The position numbers and the translations under genes are program-made. Below, piece after piece: positions 56,853 through 64,000 of a stretch of 64,000 nt of DNA. The first letter of the stretch is position 1. Each line of letters begins with the position of its first letter. The stretch covers positions 1 to 64,000 of the forward strand of contig NZ_CALBWS010000023.1 of NCBI RefSeq assembly GCF_937468385.1, given 5' to 3'. Source of the DNA: Neobacillus rhizosphaerae (GTDB taxonomy: Bacteria > Bacillota > Bacilli > Bacillales > Cytobacillaceae). Under the pieces are notes generated by a model. That model was not told the origin of the DNA, did not search any database, and saw only the letters and a program-made list of their open reading frames with translations.

Positions 56853-57142
56853 GTTTGTTTTTTGTACCATTTAGGACAATTTTGCATAAAATAGCTGTGT
56901 AAATTAATGTTTTTTTATTATAATGCTTCAGCCTTTTTTAATAATAATTTTTGTTTTGATAGGTTGCAAAATAAATATAAACAAAGTATACTAGTCATCG
57001 TGAACTTCTTGAAATTAGGTATCAATTAGCTACTTAAAGGGTTAGGACCTCTTTGGACTAACTTTCCCCCGTGGTAGTTCAAAGATACCGTCAATAACAG
57101 GATTTTAAGAGGGATCACAAAAAGCTTAAGGGGGAATTAAAT
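56853..57142. other. speD upstream region
   Basis: This AT-rich stretch is followed by a leader-like segment. TTAGGACC...GGACTAA (about 57042-57062) forms a dyad. TTCCCCC (57064-57070) is exactly complementary to the speD ribosome binding site GGGGGAA (57130-57136), so the site could be sequestered. I see no gene. A plausible -10 region (TATAAT-like) occurs near 56920 but has no clear -35. Confidence 0.4.
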
Positions 57143-57517
57143 ATGGAAACAATGGGACGTCACGTCATCGCCGAGCTTTGGGGATGCGACTTTGAAAAAT
57201 TAAATGATATGGACTTTATTGAAAGAACTTTTGTCGAAGCTGCTCTTAAATCAGGTGCAGAAATCCGTGAGGTAGCATTTCATAAATTTGCTCCACATGG
57301 TGTAAGCGGAGTGGTCATTATATCTGAATCGCACCTTACAATTCACAGCTTTCCGGAACATGGATATGCAAGCATTGATGTGTACACATGTGGAGATTTA
57401 AATCCGAATGTTGCTGCTGACTATATTGCTGAAGCGTTAAATGCCGAAACACGTGAAAATATTGAAATTCCGCGTGGTATGGGTCCTGTAAATGTAAAAC
57501 AGGCAAAGGTACTGTAA
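57143..57517 (+). CDS. speD: S-adenosylmethionine decarboxylase proenzyme
   Basis: This enzyme supplies decarboxylated SAM for spermidine synthesis. The 124-residue product is the class 1B bacterial form that self-cleaves. The pyruvoyl-forming Ser lies in [19 protein letters not shown] (about residue 63). It has VYTCGDLNP and an N-terminal [23 protein letters not shown] precedes the ATG at 57143. Confidence 0.96.
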   Translation: METMGRHVIAELWGCDFEKLNDMDFIERTFVEAALKSGAEIREVAFHKFAPHGVSGVVIISESHLTIHSFPEHGYASIDVYTCGDLNPNVAADYIAEALNAETRENIEIPRGMGPVNVKQAKVL

Positions 57518-57537
57518 TTCTTTATAAAAATTAAAGC

Positions 57538-57568
57538 AAAGAGGTGTATGTAATTGTACACCTCTTTT
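57538..57568 (+). terminator. Terminator after speD
   Basis: GAGGTGTA (57541-57548) pairs with TACACCTC (57557-57564). A T run follows. Confidence 0.9.
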
Positions 57569-57627
57569 TATATTTTTACAGAAAATGTTGTAAACTAGAA
57601 TAAAGCGAAGATGAACGGAGTGGTTGT

Positions 57628-58026
57628 ATGGCTATTTTAATAAATTTATTTACTCGTTTTAAGAAGCAAATCGAAACTTCTGATCACCACACCGAGGATG
57701 CACTGAAGACTCATTACTATAAGGCAACGTTTAATCAATTGTTTGCAGCGGTTGATAAGATATTTCATGAGGATGCCGATTGCCGGGTGACGACAGTGTC
57801 CAAGGAGCATGGGGAGATTGCTGTCGAAGTCAGTAAACCGTTTTCCTGTTTCTTGATTGTTACCATTGTGTCTGTAAGGCCGATGGAAACCGCCGTGGAC
57901 TTTAATATTTCATCTGAGAGATTTTCACTTTTCGGCACCTATCCTGATTTAAAAAAACGGATTAACTCATATTACCAACGAATTAATCAAGTACATACCT
58001 TATTAGGAACAGGAAAAAACTCATAA
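57628..58026 (+). CDS. Conserved hypothetical cytosolic protein
   Basis: The product has 132 residues, is soluble and has no signal or membrane helix. It starts basic (LINLFTRFKKQIE). The middle alternates strands and helices (HEDADCRVTTVSKEHGEIAVEV...CFLIVTIVSVRPMETAVDF). I recall similar "cytosolic protein" entries next to speD and nrdR in other Bacillaceae, but no function. The ATG at 57628 follows GGAGTGG. A single gene between two terminators or spacers. Confidence 0.75.
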   Translation: MAILINLFTRFKKQIETSDHHTEDALKTHYYKATFNQLFAAVDKIFHEDADCRVTTVSKEHGEIAVEVSKPFSCFLIVTIVSVRPMETAVDFNISSERFSLFGTYPDLKKRINSYYQRINQVHTLLGTGKNS

Positions 58027-58116
58027 CACTTTTACTTGTATACAGATACTCTTTTTTATAAGATAAAAGTAGGAATTTGTTCGGGATTGATTGTGTAGAT
58101 TTGGAGTTGATAAATA

Positions 58117-58578
58117 ATGAAATGCCCTTCATGTCAAAATTATGGTACACGCGTGCTTGACTCTCGACCTGTTGATGAAGGACGTGCAACAAGAAGAAGA
58201 CGGGAATGCGAAGAATGCGGATATCGATTTACAACCTTTGAAAAAATCGAAGAGATACCTTTAATCGTAGTAAAAAAGGAAGGTACGAGGGAAGAGTTCA
58301 GCCGTGAGAAAATTTTGCGAGGCTTGATTAAGGCATGTGAGAAGCGGCCTGTTGCTCTAAAGGAATTAGAAGATATCACGCATGGTGTTGAAAAGGACCT
58401 TCGCAGTCAGGGAATTTCTGAAATTAAAAGTGGAGCGGTTGGCGAAATGGTGATGGACAGGTTGGCCCATGTCGATGAAGTTGCCTACGTAAGATTTGCC
58501 TCTGTTTACCGCCAATTTAAAGATATAAATGTCTTTATTGATGAATTAAAAGAATTAATCAAAAGAGAAAAATCCTAA
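58117..58578 (+). CDS. nrdR: Transcriptional repressor NrdR
   Basis: NrdR represses ribonucleotide reductase genes when dATP is high. The 153-residue product has the N-terminal zinc ribbon CPSC...CEECGYRF (3-34), with [11 protein letters not shown] and RRRREC, followed by an ATP cone ([20 protein letters not shown], about 48-67). The length matches the family. The gene sits just before dnaB-dnaI, as in B. subtilis. Confidence 0.95.
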   Translation: MKCPSCQNYGTRVLDSRPVDEGRATRRRRECEECGYRFTTFEKIEEIPLIVVKKEGTREEFSREKILRGLIKACEKRPVALKELEDITHGVEKDLRSQGISEIKSGAVGEMVMDRLAHVDEVAYVRFASVYRQFKDINVFIDELKELIKREKS

Positions 58579-58580
58579 GG

Positions 58581-58607
58581 AGCTAAAGAGGTCTTTAGCT
58601 TTTTTTA
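58581..58607 (+). terminator. Terminator after nrdR
   Basis: AGCTAAAG (58581-58588) pairs with CTTTAGCT (58593-58600). A T run follows. Confidence 0.85.
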
Positions 58608-58610
58608 ACT

Positions 58611-58653
58611 AGGAGCTCGAAGTACACTAGCCGCTGGGCACTGGAGCTAGACA
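58611..58653. repeat. GAGCTCGAAGTACACTAG... CTAGACA repeat remnant
   Basis: This short block is G+C-rich for its surroundings and contains AGCTCGAAGTACACTAGCCG and ends GGAGCTAGACA. It resembles a dispersed Bacillus repeat I recall (read on the minus strand, TGTCTAGCTCCAG...). A related CTAGACA end occurs at 46181-46187. Confidence 0.4.
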
Positions 58654-58686
58654 GTAATCTAACTAATAGGGGAAAGTTGGAATGAT

Positions 58687-60072
58687 ATGGCGCAGCATTG
58701 GCAGGAAATTCTTCCTATCGACCGTTATAATGTAGCTTCTAATGGGCTCTTGCATGAGTATGACCGAAAAGTGCTGACGTTTTTATATCAGCCTTTGATT
58801 GGATCCACATGCTATAGTTTGTATATGACTCTTTGGGCAGAACTCGAGGAAAATCGACTTTGGTCTGAATCTTCCACCCACCATCTTTTAATGAATCTGT
58901 TAGAAATGAATTTAAAGGATATTTACGAAGCAAGATTAAAGCTAGAGGGCATTGGTTTATTAAAGGTCTATGTCAAAACGAATGAAGAGGAAAGGTCCTT
59001 TATTTACGAACTGCATCCTCCGTTAAATCCTGAGCAATTTTTTTTGGATGGGATGCTAAATATTTATCTTTATCGAAAAATAGGAAAAAATCATTTTGCC
59101 CGGCTTAAACGTTTTTTTACTGACAAGCAAAAACCAAAGGAAAATGAGTATCATGAGGTTACGGCTGCTTTTCAAGATGTGTTTGCCTCGGCCGCACCAG
59201 AGAGTCTTCAATACTTTCAGGACGTATCCGCAGATGTTGAAGCGGACGAAAATCAACAATTAATTGGCCGAAATGAAACAAATCCACTCCAAGTTGATAT
59301 CAATACGTTTGATTTTAATTTGTTAGCAGCGGGTCTGAATGAATCGCTTGTCCCCCAAAGAGCACTGACACCAAAGGTGAAAAATGTTATTAGTAATCTT
59401 GCGTTTCTTTATAATATCAATCCAATTGAAATGAAAAATTTCATCTTAGGTGCCATTAATCCGAATGATGAAATTGATATTGAGGACTTAAGAAAAGGAG
59501 CTCGTGATTGGTATCAATTTGTCAATTATGACCAATTACCGAGCCTTATTAATCGAACACAGCCGGTTGCCCATCAAGTTCAAGTAACCGAGCCAAAAAC
59601 ACAGGAAGAAAAATTAATTCGTTATTATGAAACGACCCCACCACTAATCGTATTTAAAGATCTTTCGGGTGGAGTAGAACCTTCCAATTCCAATTTAAAA
59701 GCTTTGGAAGAAATTATGATTAAGTATAAACTTCCCCCAGGTGTTGTAAATGTAATGATTGAGGTTGTTTTGATAAAAACGGATATGAAATTTACAAAGG
59801 GATTTGTCGAAACAACTGCTAGTCATTGGGCACGAAAGCAAGTAAAAACGGTTAAGGAAGCGATGGAACTCGCAAAGAACGAGGATCGCATTCGGACTGA
59901 TAGCAAAAAGGCTGGAAAGGGAGCGAATAAAAAGCCAATTCGGACAGAGCTAATTCCCGATTGGTTTAATGAAAGCTCAGAAGACGCGAACAAAGATACT
60001 TCTCAAGGAAACAACTCAGATGAGGCGAAAAAGCAGGCAATTAAAGAAAAATTAAAGGCATTCAGGAAGTAG
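58687..60072 (+). CDS. dnaB: Replication initiation and membrane attachment protein DnaB
   Basis: This is the Gram-positive DnaB (not the helicase), which with DnaD and DnaI loads the replicative helicase at origins and restart sites. The 461-residue product has an N-terminal DDBH1 winged-helix domain (WQEILPIDRYNVASNGLLHEYDRKVLTFLYQPLIG, split) and two DDBH2-type helical domains (about 190-275 and 315-405). A charged, Lys-rich tail completes it. The ATG at 58687 follows GGGAAAG-type spacing. It precedes dnaI by 13 nt. Confidence 0.94.
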   Translation: MAQHWQEILPIDRYNVASNGLLHEYDRKVLTFLYQPLIGSTCYSLYMTLWAELEENRLWSESSTHHLLMNLLEMNLKDIYEARLKLEGIGLLKVYVKTNEEERSFIYELHPPLNPEQFFLDGMLNIYLYRKIGKNHFARLKRFFTDKQKPKENEYHEVTAAFQDVFASAAPESLQYFQDVSADVEADENQQLIGRNETNPLQVDINTFDFNLLAAGLNESLVPQRALTPKVKNVISNLAFLYNINPIEMKNFILGAINPNDEIDIEDLRKGARDWYQFVNYDQLPSLINRTQPVAHQVQVTEPKTQEEKLIRYYETTPPLIVFKDLSGGVEPSNSNLKALEEIMIKYKLPPGVVNVMIEVVLIKTDMKFTKGFVETTASHWARKQVKTVKEAMELAKNEDRIRTDSKKAGKGANKKPIRTELIPDWFNESSEDANKDTSQGNNSDEAKKQAIKEKLKAFRK

Positions 60073-60085
60073 AGGTGACAATTTA

Positions 60086-61012
60086 GTGGAGAAAATAAAT
60101 AAAACAATGCAGCGGCTAGCTTCTAATGAAAATTTTCAAAAACGCTATGAGCAGCAGCGACAACAAGTCCTTCAACATCCGGATATTAAAGCATTTTTAG
60201 CTCAATATCAAAATGAGATTACTCAAGATATGATTGAAAAAAGTATGAGCAAACTATACGAATATACAAACCAAAGCAAGGATTGCGACCGCTGCGAAAG
60301 TCTTGAAAAATGTATTAACTTTATGAAAGGGTATCACCCTGAATTGGTTGTTACCCGAAACTCCATCGATGTTGTTTATAAACGCTGCTCAAGAAAAATG
60401 ATGATGGATGAAAAAAAGAAAAATGAAAAGTTAATCAAAAGTCTTTATGTACCGAGAGATATACTTGAAGCTACCTTTGAGGATTTTGATGGGGACTCAG
60501 GAAGGCTGGATGCGGGTGATAAAGCTGCGACATTCTTAATGAATTATGAAACAGGTAAAAAGGCAAAGGGCCTATATCTCCATGGGAAATTCGGTGTAGG
60601 GAAATCCTATTTGCTAGGGGCAATTGCAAATGAACTTGCGAAGAAACAGATTTCCTCAATGATCGTCTATGTACCTGAATTATTAAGAGAGATGAAAAGC
60701 TCAATCGCCGATTCTACTTTAAACGAAAAAATTGAAGCACTGAAAAAAGAACCGATTTTAATGCTTGATGATATTGGGGCTGAAGGCGTATCAAGCTGGA
60801 CAAGGGATGAGGTACTGGGACCAATCCTGCAGTTCCGAATGCTTGAAAGTTTGCCGACATTTTTCACCTCAAACTTTAATTTTGGGGAGCTGGAGCATCA
60901 TCTAACCTACAGCCAGCGCGGCGAAGAAGAAAAAATGAAGGCAAGGCGAATTATGGAGCGGATTCGAACGCTGAGCGAACCGGTTCTAGTAGACGGTCCA
61001 AATCGTAGGTAA
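60086..61012 (+). CDS. dnaI: Primosomal helicase loader DnaI
   Basis: This AAA+ loader delivers the DnaC helicase. The 308-residue product has an N-terminal zinc-binding domain (CDRCESLEKC and ...KRC, about 67-110). The ATPase domain has Walker A LHGKFGVGKSYLLGA (about 168-182), Walker B PILMLDDIGAE (about 229) and an arginine-rich C-terminal region (KARRIMERIRTLSEPV). The start is GTG at 60086, after GAGGTGA. Confidence 0.95.
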   Translation: MEKINKTMQRLASNENFQKRYEQQRQQVLQHPDIKAFLAQYQNEITQDMIEKSMSKLYEYTNQSKDCDRCESLEKCINFMKGYHPELVVTRNSIDVVYKRCSRKMMMDEKKKNEKLIKSLYVPRDILEATFEDFDGDSGRLDAGDKAATFLMNYETGKKAKGLYLHGKFGVGKSYLLGAIANELAKKQISSMIVYVPELLREMKSSIADSTLNEKIEALKKEPILMLDDIGAEGVSSWTRDEVLGPILQFRMLESLPTFFTSNFNFGELEHHLTYSQRGEEEKMKARRIMERIRTLSEPVLVDGPNRR

Positions 61013-61036
61013 GGATTAAATCGAGAAATATTTATG

Positions 61037-61071
61037 AAGGATCACTGAAAAATGTCAGTGTTCCTTTTTTT
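61037..61071 (+). terminator. Terminator after dnaB-dnaI
   Basis: GGATCACTG (61039-61047) pairs with CAGTGTTCC (61056-61064) with one mismatch. A run of seven T residues follows. Confidence 0.8.
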
Positions 61072-61115
61072 GTATAATTTATTTTAGTATTTGTTAAAAG
61101 CCTGTGTTAGTGAAC

Positions 61116-61144
61116 GTCTATTTTGGTCAAGTCCCCCATATATA
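61116..61144 (+). promoter_or_regulatory. Weak sigma-E-like promoter of ytxC
   Basis: GTCTATT (61116-61122) and CATATATA (61137-61144) are 14 nt apart, which fits sigma-E spacing. The -35 is only an approximate match. Confidence 0.35.
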
Positions 61145-61179
61145 TTTAAAACAGAGATTTGCTCAAAGGGGGGATTTGG

Positions 61180-62061
61180 TTGGCGGAAATCATCTTCCAA
61201 AGCAAAGTGGAAGCACAAACATTTTATAACCACTTGCTGAAGTACTTACCATATAATCGACACAAAGAAACTTTTCTTCTTTTAGAAGATCGACATATAG
61301 TAAAAATTTTAGATGACTGCTTAACTATGAATAGGATTAGTTTGGTCAAAACTGCCTTTTATGATTTTATCACGAATATCAAACGGGATGAATGGTTCAG
61401 GGAAATAGTAACAAGCCATTATTATTATGAAGATGTAGAAGAGCAACAGCAAATTATGGAGATTATCTATTCTGTTCTTGAAGGGAAAAGGGAGGATCTT
61501 GCTGTTTTCTTAAAAGAAACAAACGATGAAACAAGTTTTATTAAGGCAGCAATCCATCACATTTTTCAGGATAATGTTTCCTTTTCCTTTGACTCTTTTC
61601 TAAAATTCCGCTTGCGTCCTTACCTCCATCTGTTGGAGTCCTATGTGGAAATTGCCATTGATGAATATAAAATGGAGCAGGAATATCAAATGTTTGTACA
61701 AATGCTCAGAGACTTTTTGACGAATCGCGAGCCAAAAATGGACATTCTTCATTTGCTTTTTGATGAAGGAATCACTTTTTATAATGAACTTTTAGTTGAG
61801 ATTAAACGTGGTGAATTAACAAGAATGATTGACCGTAAATTACTAGTTAATCATCCTGTTTACGTTGATTCCGTCTCAATTGCACCGCTTTTATCGCTTG
61901 CGCCAACCACTATTTTTATTTATACGAAAGACCCTGAAGAACCGCTTGTTCGAACAATCAAAAATATCTTCGAAGAAAGAGTAACCATTAAAACGTTTGA
62001 GGATCTCCGTGAGATGAAACAATGGGTCGCGAATAATAATTCTTCAGAAAATCATGGATAA
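61180..62061 (+). CDS. ytxC: Sporulation protein YtxC
   Basis: The product has about 293 residues of the YtxC family. It is mostly soluble and helical, with motifs HHIFQDNVSFSFDSFLKFRLRPYL (split) and VEIAIDEYKMEQEYQMFVQMLRDF. The C-terminal half includes APTTIFIYTKD. Function is unknown beyond a link to sporulation. The start is TTG at 61180, after AAAGGGGGG; an upstream TTG at 61159 precedes that site. It lies between dnaI and thrS, as in B. subtilis. Confidence 0.88.
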   Translation: MAEIIFQSKVEAQTFYNHLLKYLPYNRHKETFLLLEDRHIVKILDDCLTMNRISLVKTAFYDFITNIKRDEWFREIVTSHYYYEDVEEQQQIMEIIYSVLEGKREDLAVFLKETNDETSFIKAAIHHIFQDNVSFSFDSFLKFRLRPYLHLLESYVEIAIDEYKMEQEYQMFVQMLRDFLTNREPKMDILHLLFDEGITFYNELLVEIKRGELTRMIDRKLLVNHPVYVDSVSIAPLLSLAPTTIFIYTKDPEEPLVRTIKNIFEERVTIKTFEDLREMKQWVANNNSSENHG

Positions 62062-62096
62062 AGTAAAGTAATGGCAATATTTAGTTATATGTCCCT

Positions 62097-62125
62097 TGCT
62101 TTTTCAAACTGAAATCATTATAATA
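62097..62125 (+). promoter_or_regulatory. thrS promoter
   Basis: TTGCTT (62097-62102) and a perfect TATAAT (62120-62125) are 17 nt apart, just ahead of the T-box leader. Confidence 0.75.
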
Positions 62126-62153
62126 ACCTACATAATAAAAAATTACAGTAACA

Positions 62154-62412
62154 GTTATGATAAGGATAACAGTATTTTTTACGGTTTATAGAGAGGGGGG
62201 CCGCGGCTGAAAGTCTCCTAACACGAAAAATATACTTACCACCTTTAAACTTCAACAGTGAACACTTCCTCTTTCGATGAGGTAAGTAATTGTTGACGGC
62301 TACCACCGTTACCGGACCAAAGTCATTTTCAGTGATGTGCATTGAAAATGAAAAATTGGGTGGAACCACGTGTTAATCAAAACTCGTCCCTATTCCAGGG
62401 ATGGGTTTTTTT
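62154..62412 (+). ncRNA. T-box riboswitch leader of thrS
   Basis: The leader has the stem I landmark GGCTGAAAGTCTCC (about 62208), a candidate specifier ACC (Thr codon) in CTTACCACC near 62236-62244, and the T-box sequence GGGTGGAACCACG (62358-62370). A terminator follows: CTCGTCCCT (62383-62391) pairs with AGGGATGGG (62397-62405), and seven T residues follow. Uncharged tRNA-Thr should favour the antiterminator and let thrS be transcribed. The specifier assignment is inferred from the gene downstream. Confidence 0.9.
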
Positions 62413-62464
62413 ATTTTTTAAAAGCGCACCTTTTATGGCGCTTAAATGAATAGGAGGAATTGTT

Positions 62465-64000
62465 ATGTCAGACGTTGTAAAGATTTCGTTTCCTGATGGA
62501 GCAGTAAAGGAGTTTCCAAGAGGAACAACAACGGAAGATATTGCCGCATCCATTAGCCCTGGCCTGAAGAAAAAAGCGATTGCCGGTAAATGGAACGGAC
62601 AAATGTTTGATCTTCGCCGTCCAATTCTAGAAGACGGTTCCGTAGAAATCGTTGTACCTGATTCAAGTGATGCCTTAGAGGTTTTGCGCCACAGTACAGC
62701 GCACCTAATGGCACAAGCTATTAAAAGGCTGTATCCTGGTGTAAATCTTGGTGTAGGACCCGTCATCGAAGGTGGATTCTATTATGATATGGATCTTGAG
62801 GAATCATTAACACCTGAAGACCTGCCGAAGATTGAAAAAGAAATGGCGAAAATCATCAATGAAAACCTTGAAATTATCCGTAAAGAAGTAAGCAGGGATG
62901 AGGCAGTTCAGCTTTTTAAAGAAATGGATGATCCATTTAAGCTTGAACTCATTGAAGTGATTCCTGATGAGGAAACGGTAACACTTTACCAACAAGGTGA
63001 ATTTGTTGACCTGTGCCGCGGTGTCCATGTTCCTTCGACAGGAAAAATTAAAGAATTCAAATTGTTAAGCATTGCTGGTGCTTATTGGCGCGGAGATAGC
63101 AAAAACAAAATGCTGCAACGTGTTTATGGAACAGCCTTCTTTAAGAAGGAGGATTTAGCTGAACACCTTCGATTGCTTGAAGAGGCGAAAGAGCGTGATC
63201 ACCGTAAAATTGGGAAAGAATTGAGCCTTTTCACTACTTCCCAATTAGTTGGACAAGGATTACCGTTATGGCTTCCTAAAGGGGCAACTATCCGCCGTAT
63301 CGTAGAGCGCTATATTGTCGATAAAGAAGTACGCCTGGGTTATGACCATGTTTATACTCCTGTAATGGGCAGTGTGGATCTTTATAAAACTTCAGGTCAC
63401 TGGGATCACTATCAAGAAGACATGTTCCCGATAATGGACATGGATAACGAGCAATTAGTTCTTCGTCCAATGAACTGTCCGCATCATATGATGGTGTATA
63501 AAAATAGCATTCACAGTTATCGTGAACTTCCGATTCGGATTGCAGAATTAGGGACGATGCACCGTTATGAAATGTCAGGAGCATTATCCGGATTGCAGCG
63601 TGTTCGTGGAATGACTTTAAATGATGCTCATATCTTTGTTCGACCTGACCAAATTAAAGATGAATTCAAACGGGTTGTTAACCTTATATTAGCTGTATAT
63701 AAAGACTTTAATTTGAATGATTATTCCTTCCGTCTTTCCTACCGGGACCCACAGGATACTGAAAAGTATTTTGATGATGATGCGATGTGGGAAAAAGCAC
63801 AGGGCATGTTGAAGGAAGCGATGGATGACCTTGGACTTGATTATTATGAAGCAGAAGGAGAAGCTGCCTTCTACGGCCCTAAGCTTGATGTTCAAGTTAG
63901 AACTGCGTTAGGGAAGGATGAAACCTTATCTACTGTTCAATTGGATTTCTTGTTGCCGGAGCGGTTTGATTTAACTTATGTCGGCGAAGATGGCAAGCCA
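62465..64000 (+). CDS. thrS: Threonyl-tRNA synthetase (partial, cut by the window end)
   Basis: This enzyme charges tRNA-Thr. The first 512 codons are visible without a stop, so the gene continues past 64000. A TGS domain ([16 protein letters not shown]..., about 5-65) is followed by the second additional (editing) domain with [17 protein letters not shown] (about 77-93). The class II core has [14 protein letters not shown] and, later, [22 protein letters not shown] precedes the ATG at 62465, and the T-box leader precedes that. Confidence 0.95.
   Translation, partial: MSDVVKISFPDGAVKEFPRGTTTEDIAASISPGLKKKAIAGKWNGQMFDLRRPILEDGSVEIVVPDSSDALEVLRHSTAHLMAQAIKRLYPGVNLGVGPVIEGGFYYDMDLEESLTPEDLPKIEKEMAKIINENLEIIRKEVSRDEAVQLFKEMDDPFKLELIEVIPDEETVTLYQQGEFVDLCRGVHVPSTGKIKEFKLLSIAGAYWRGDSKNKMLQRVYGTAFFKKEDLAEHLRLLEEAKERDHRKIGKELSLFTTSQLVGQGLPLWLPKGATIRRIVERYIVDKEVRLGYDHVYTPVMGSVDLYKTSGHWDHYQEDMFPIMDMDNEQLVLRPMNCPHHMMVYKNSIHSYRELPIRIAELGTMHRYEMSGALSGLQRVRGMTLNDAHIFVRPDQIKDEFKRVVNLILAVYKDFNLNDYSFRLSYRDPQDTEKYFDDDAMWEKAQGMLKEAMDDLGLDYYEAEGEAAFYGPKLDVQVRTALGKDETLSTVQLDFLLPERFDLTYVGEDGKP

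Overview
The window is a stretch of a low-GC, endospore-forming Bacillaceae chromosome. The gene order nadK-sppA-yteJ-ytfI-gerW-tpx-ytxK-ackA, then ytkL-ytoI-ytpI-nrnA-ytrH-ytrI-dnaE-ytsJ-accDA-pfkA-pyk-ytvI-ytwI-citZ-icd-mdh-phoPR-polA-mutM-ytaF-coaE-gapB-speD-nrdR-dnaB-dnaI-ytxC-thrS matches the ytd-ytx region of Bacillus subtilis as I remember it. Several lineage-specific genes and non-coding repeats are inserted. The genus cannot be fixed from sequence alone; Neobacillus or a related Bacillus sensu lato is a guess from the repeats and gene content. No rRNA, tRNA or CRISPR array was seen.

Layout. 1-121 is the end of an IS3-like element abutting nadK. 142-7227 is conserved housekeeping and sporulation material ending in ackA, which has a cre-like box and a good sigma-A promoter. 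7290-11148 holds a bidirectional terminator, a GC-rich repeat remnant and a complete gerA-type germinant receptor operon on the minus strand. 11326-14008 is a lactate module, lctP-ldh, behind a Rex-like operator. 14172-14960 is a strictly phased 52-bp tandem array of 15 full copies lying between the 3' ends of ldh and a NERD-domain gene. 15014-20428 carries accessory and small genes (NERD protein, EcsC, MoaB, membrane and small proteins, UspA, a GFGFGRP-repeat protein). 20571-22616 is a Fur-controlled FTR1 iron permease plus lipoprotein. 22834-30713 holds ald, an M24 peptidase and the ytkL-ytrH block. 30881-47751 is central metabolism (DnaE, malic enzyme, a FadR-like regulator, AccDA, PfkA, Pyk, citrate synthase, Icd, Mdh). 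47998-62061 is PhoPR, replication and repair, GapB, SpeD, NrdR and the DnaB-DnaI helicase loading pair. The window ends inside thrS, behind a T-box leader.

How it fits together. The centre is a carbon-flow block: glycolysis exit (PfkA, Pyk), malic enzyme, malonyl-CoA synthesis (AccDA) and the oxidative TCA branch (CitZ, Icd, Mdh). Overflow genes (AckA, LctP, Ldh) and gluconeogenic GapB are in the same window. Candidate regulator sites match these roles: cre for CcpA at ackA and citZ, Rex at lctP-ldh, CcpN boxes at gapB, Fur at the iron operon, and two FadR-type palindromes at ytsJ and accDA flanking a FadR/GntR gene.

Least explained are: (i) the 52-bp array; (ii) three copies of a roughly 160-175 nt intergenic element with conserved blocks and complementary ends near 18.9, 24.0 and 56.7 kb; (iii) a 137-nt segment at 24257-24393 closed by a long-range helix; (iv) a helical module found twice in the FTR1 permease and once in its partner lipoprotein; and (v) the paired FadR-type operators.
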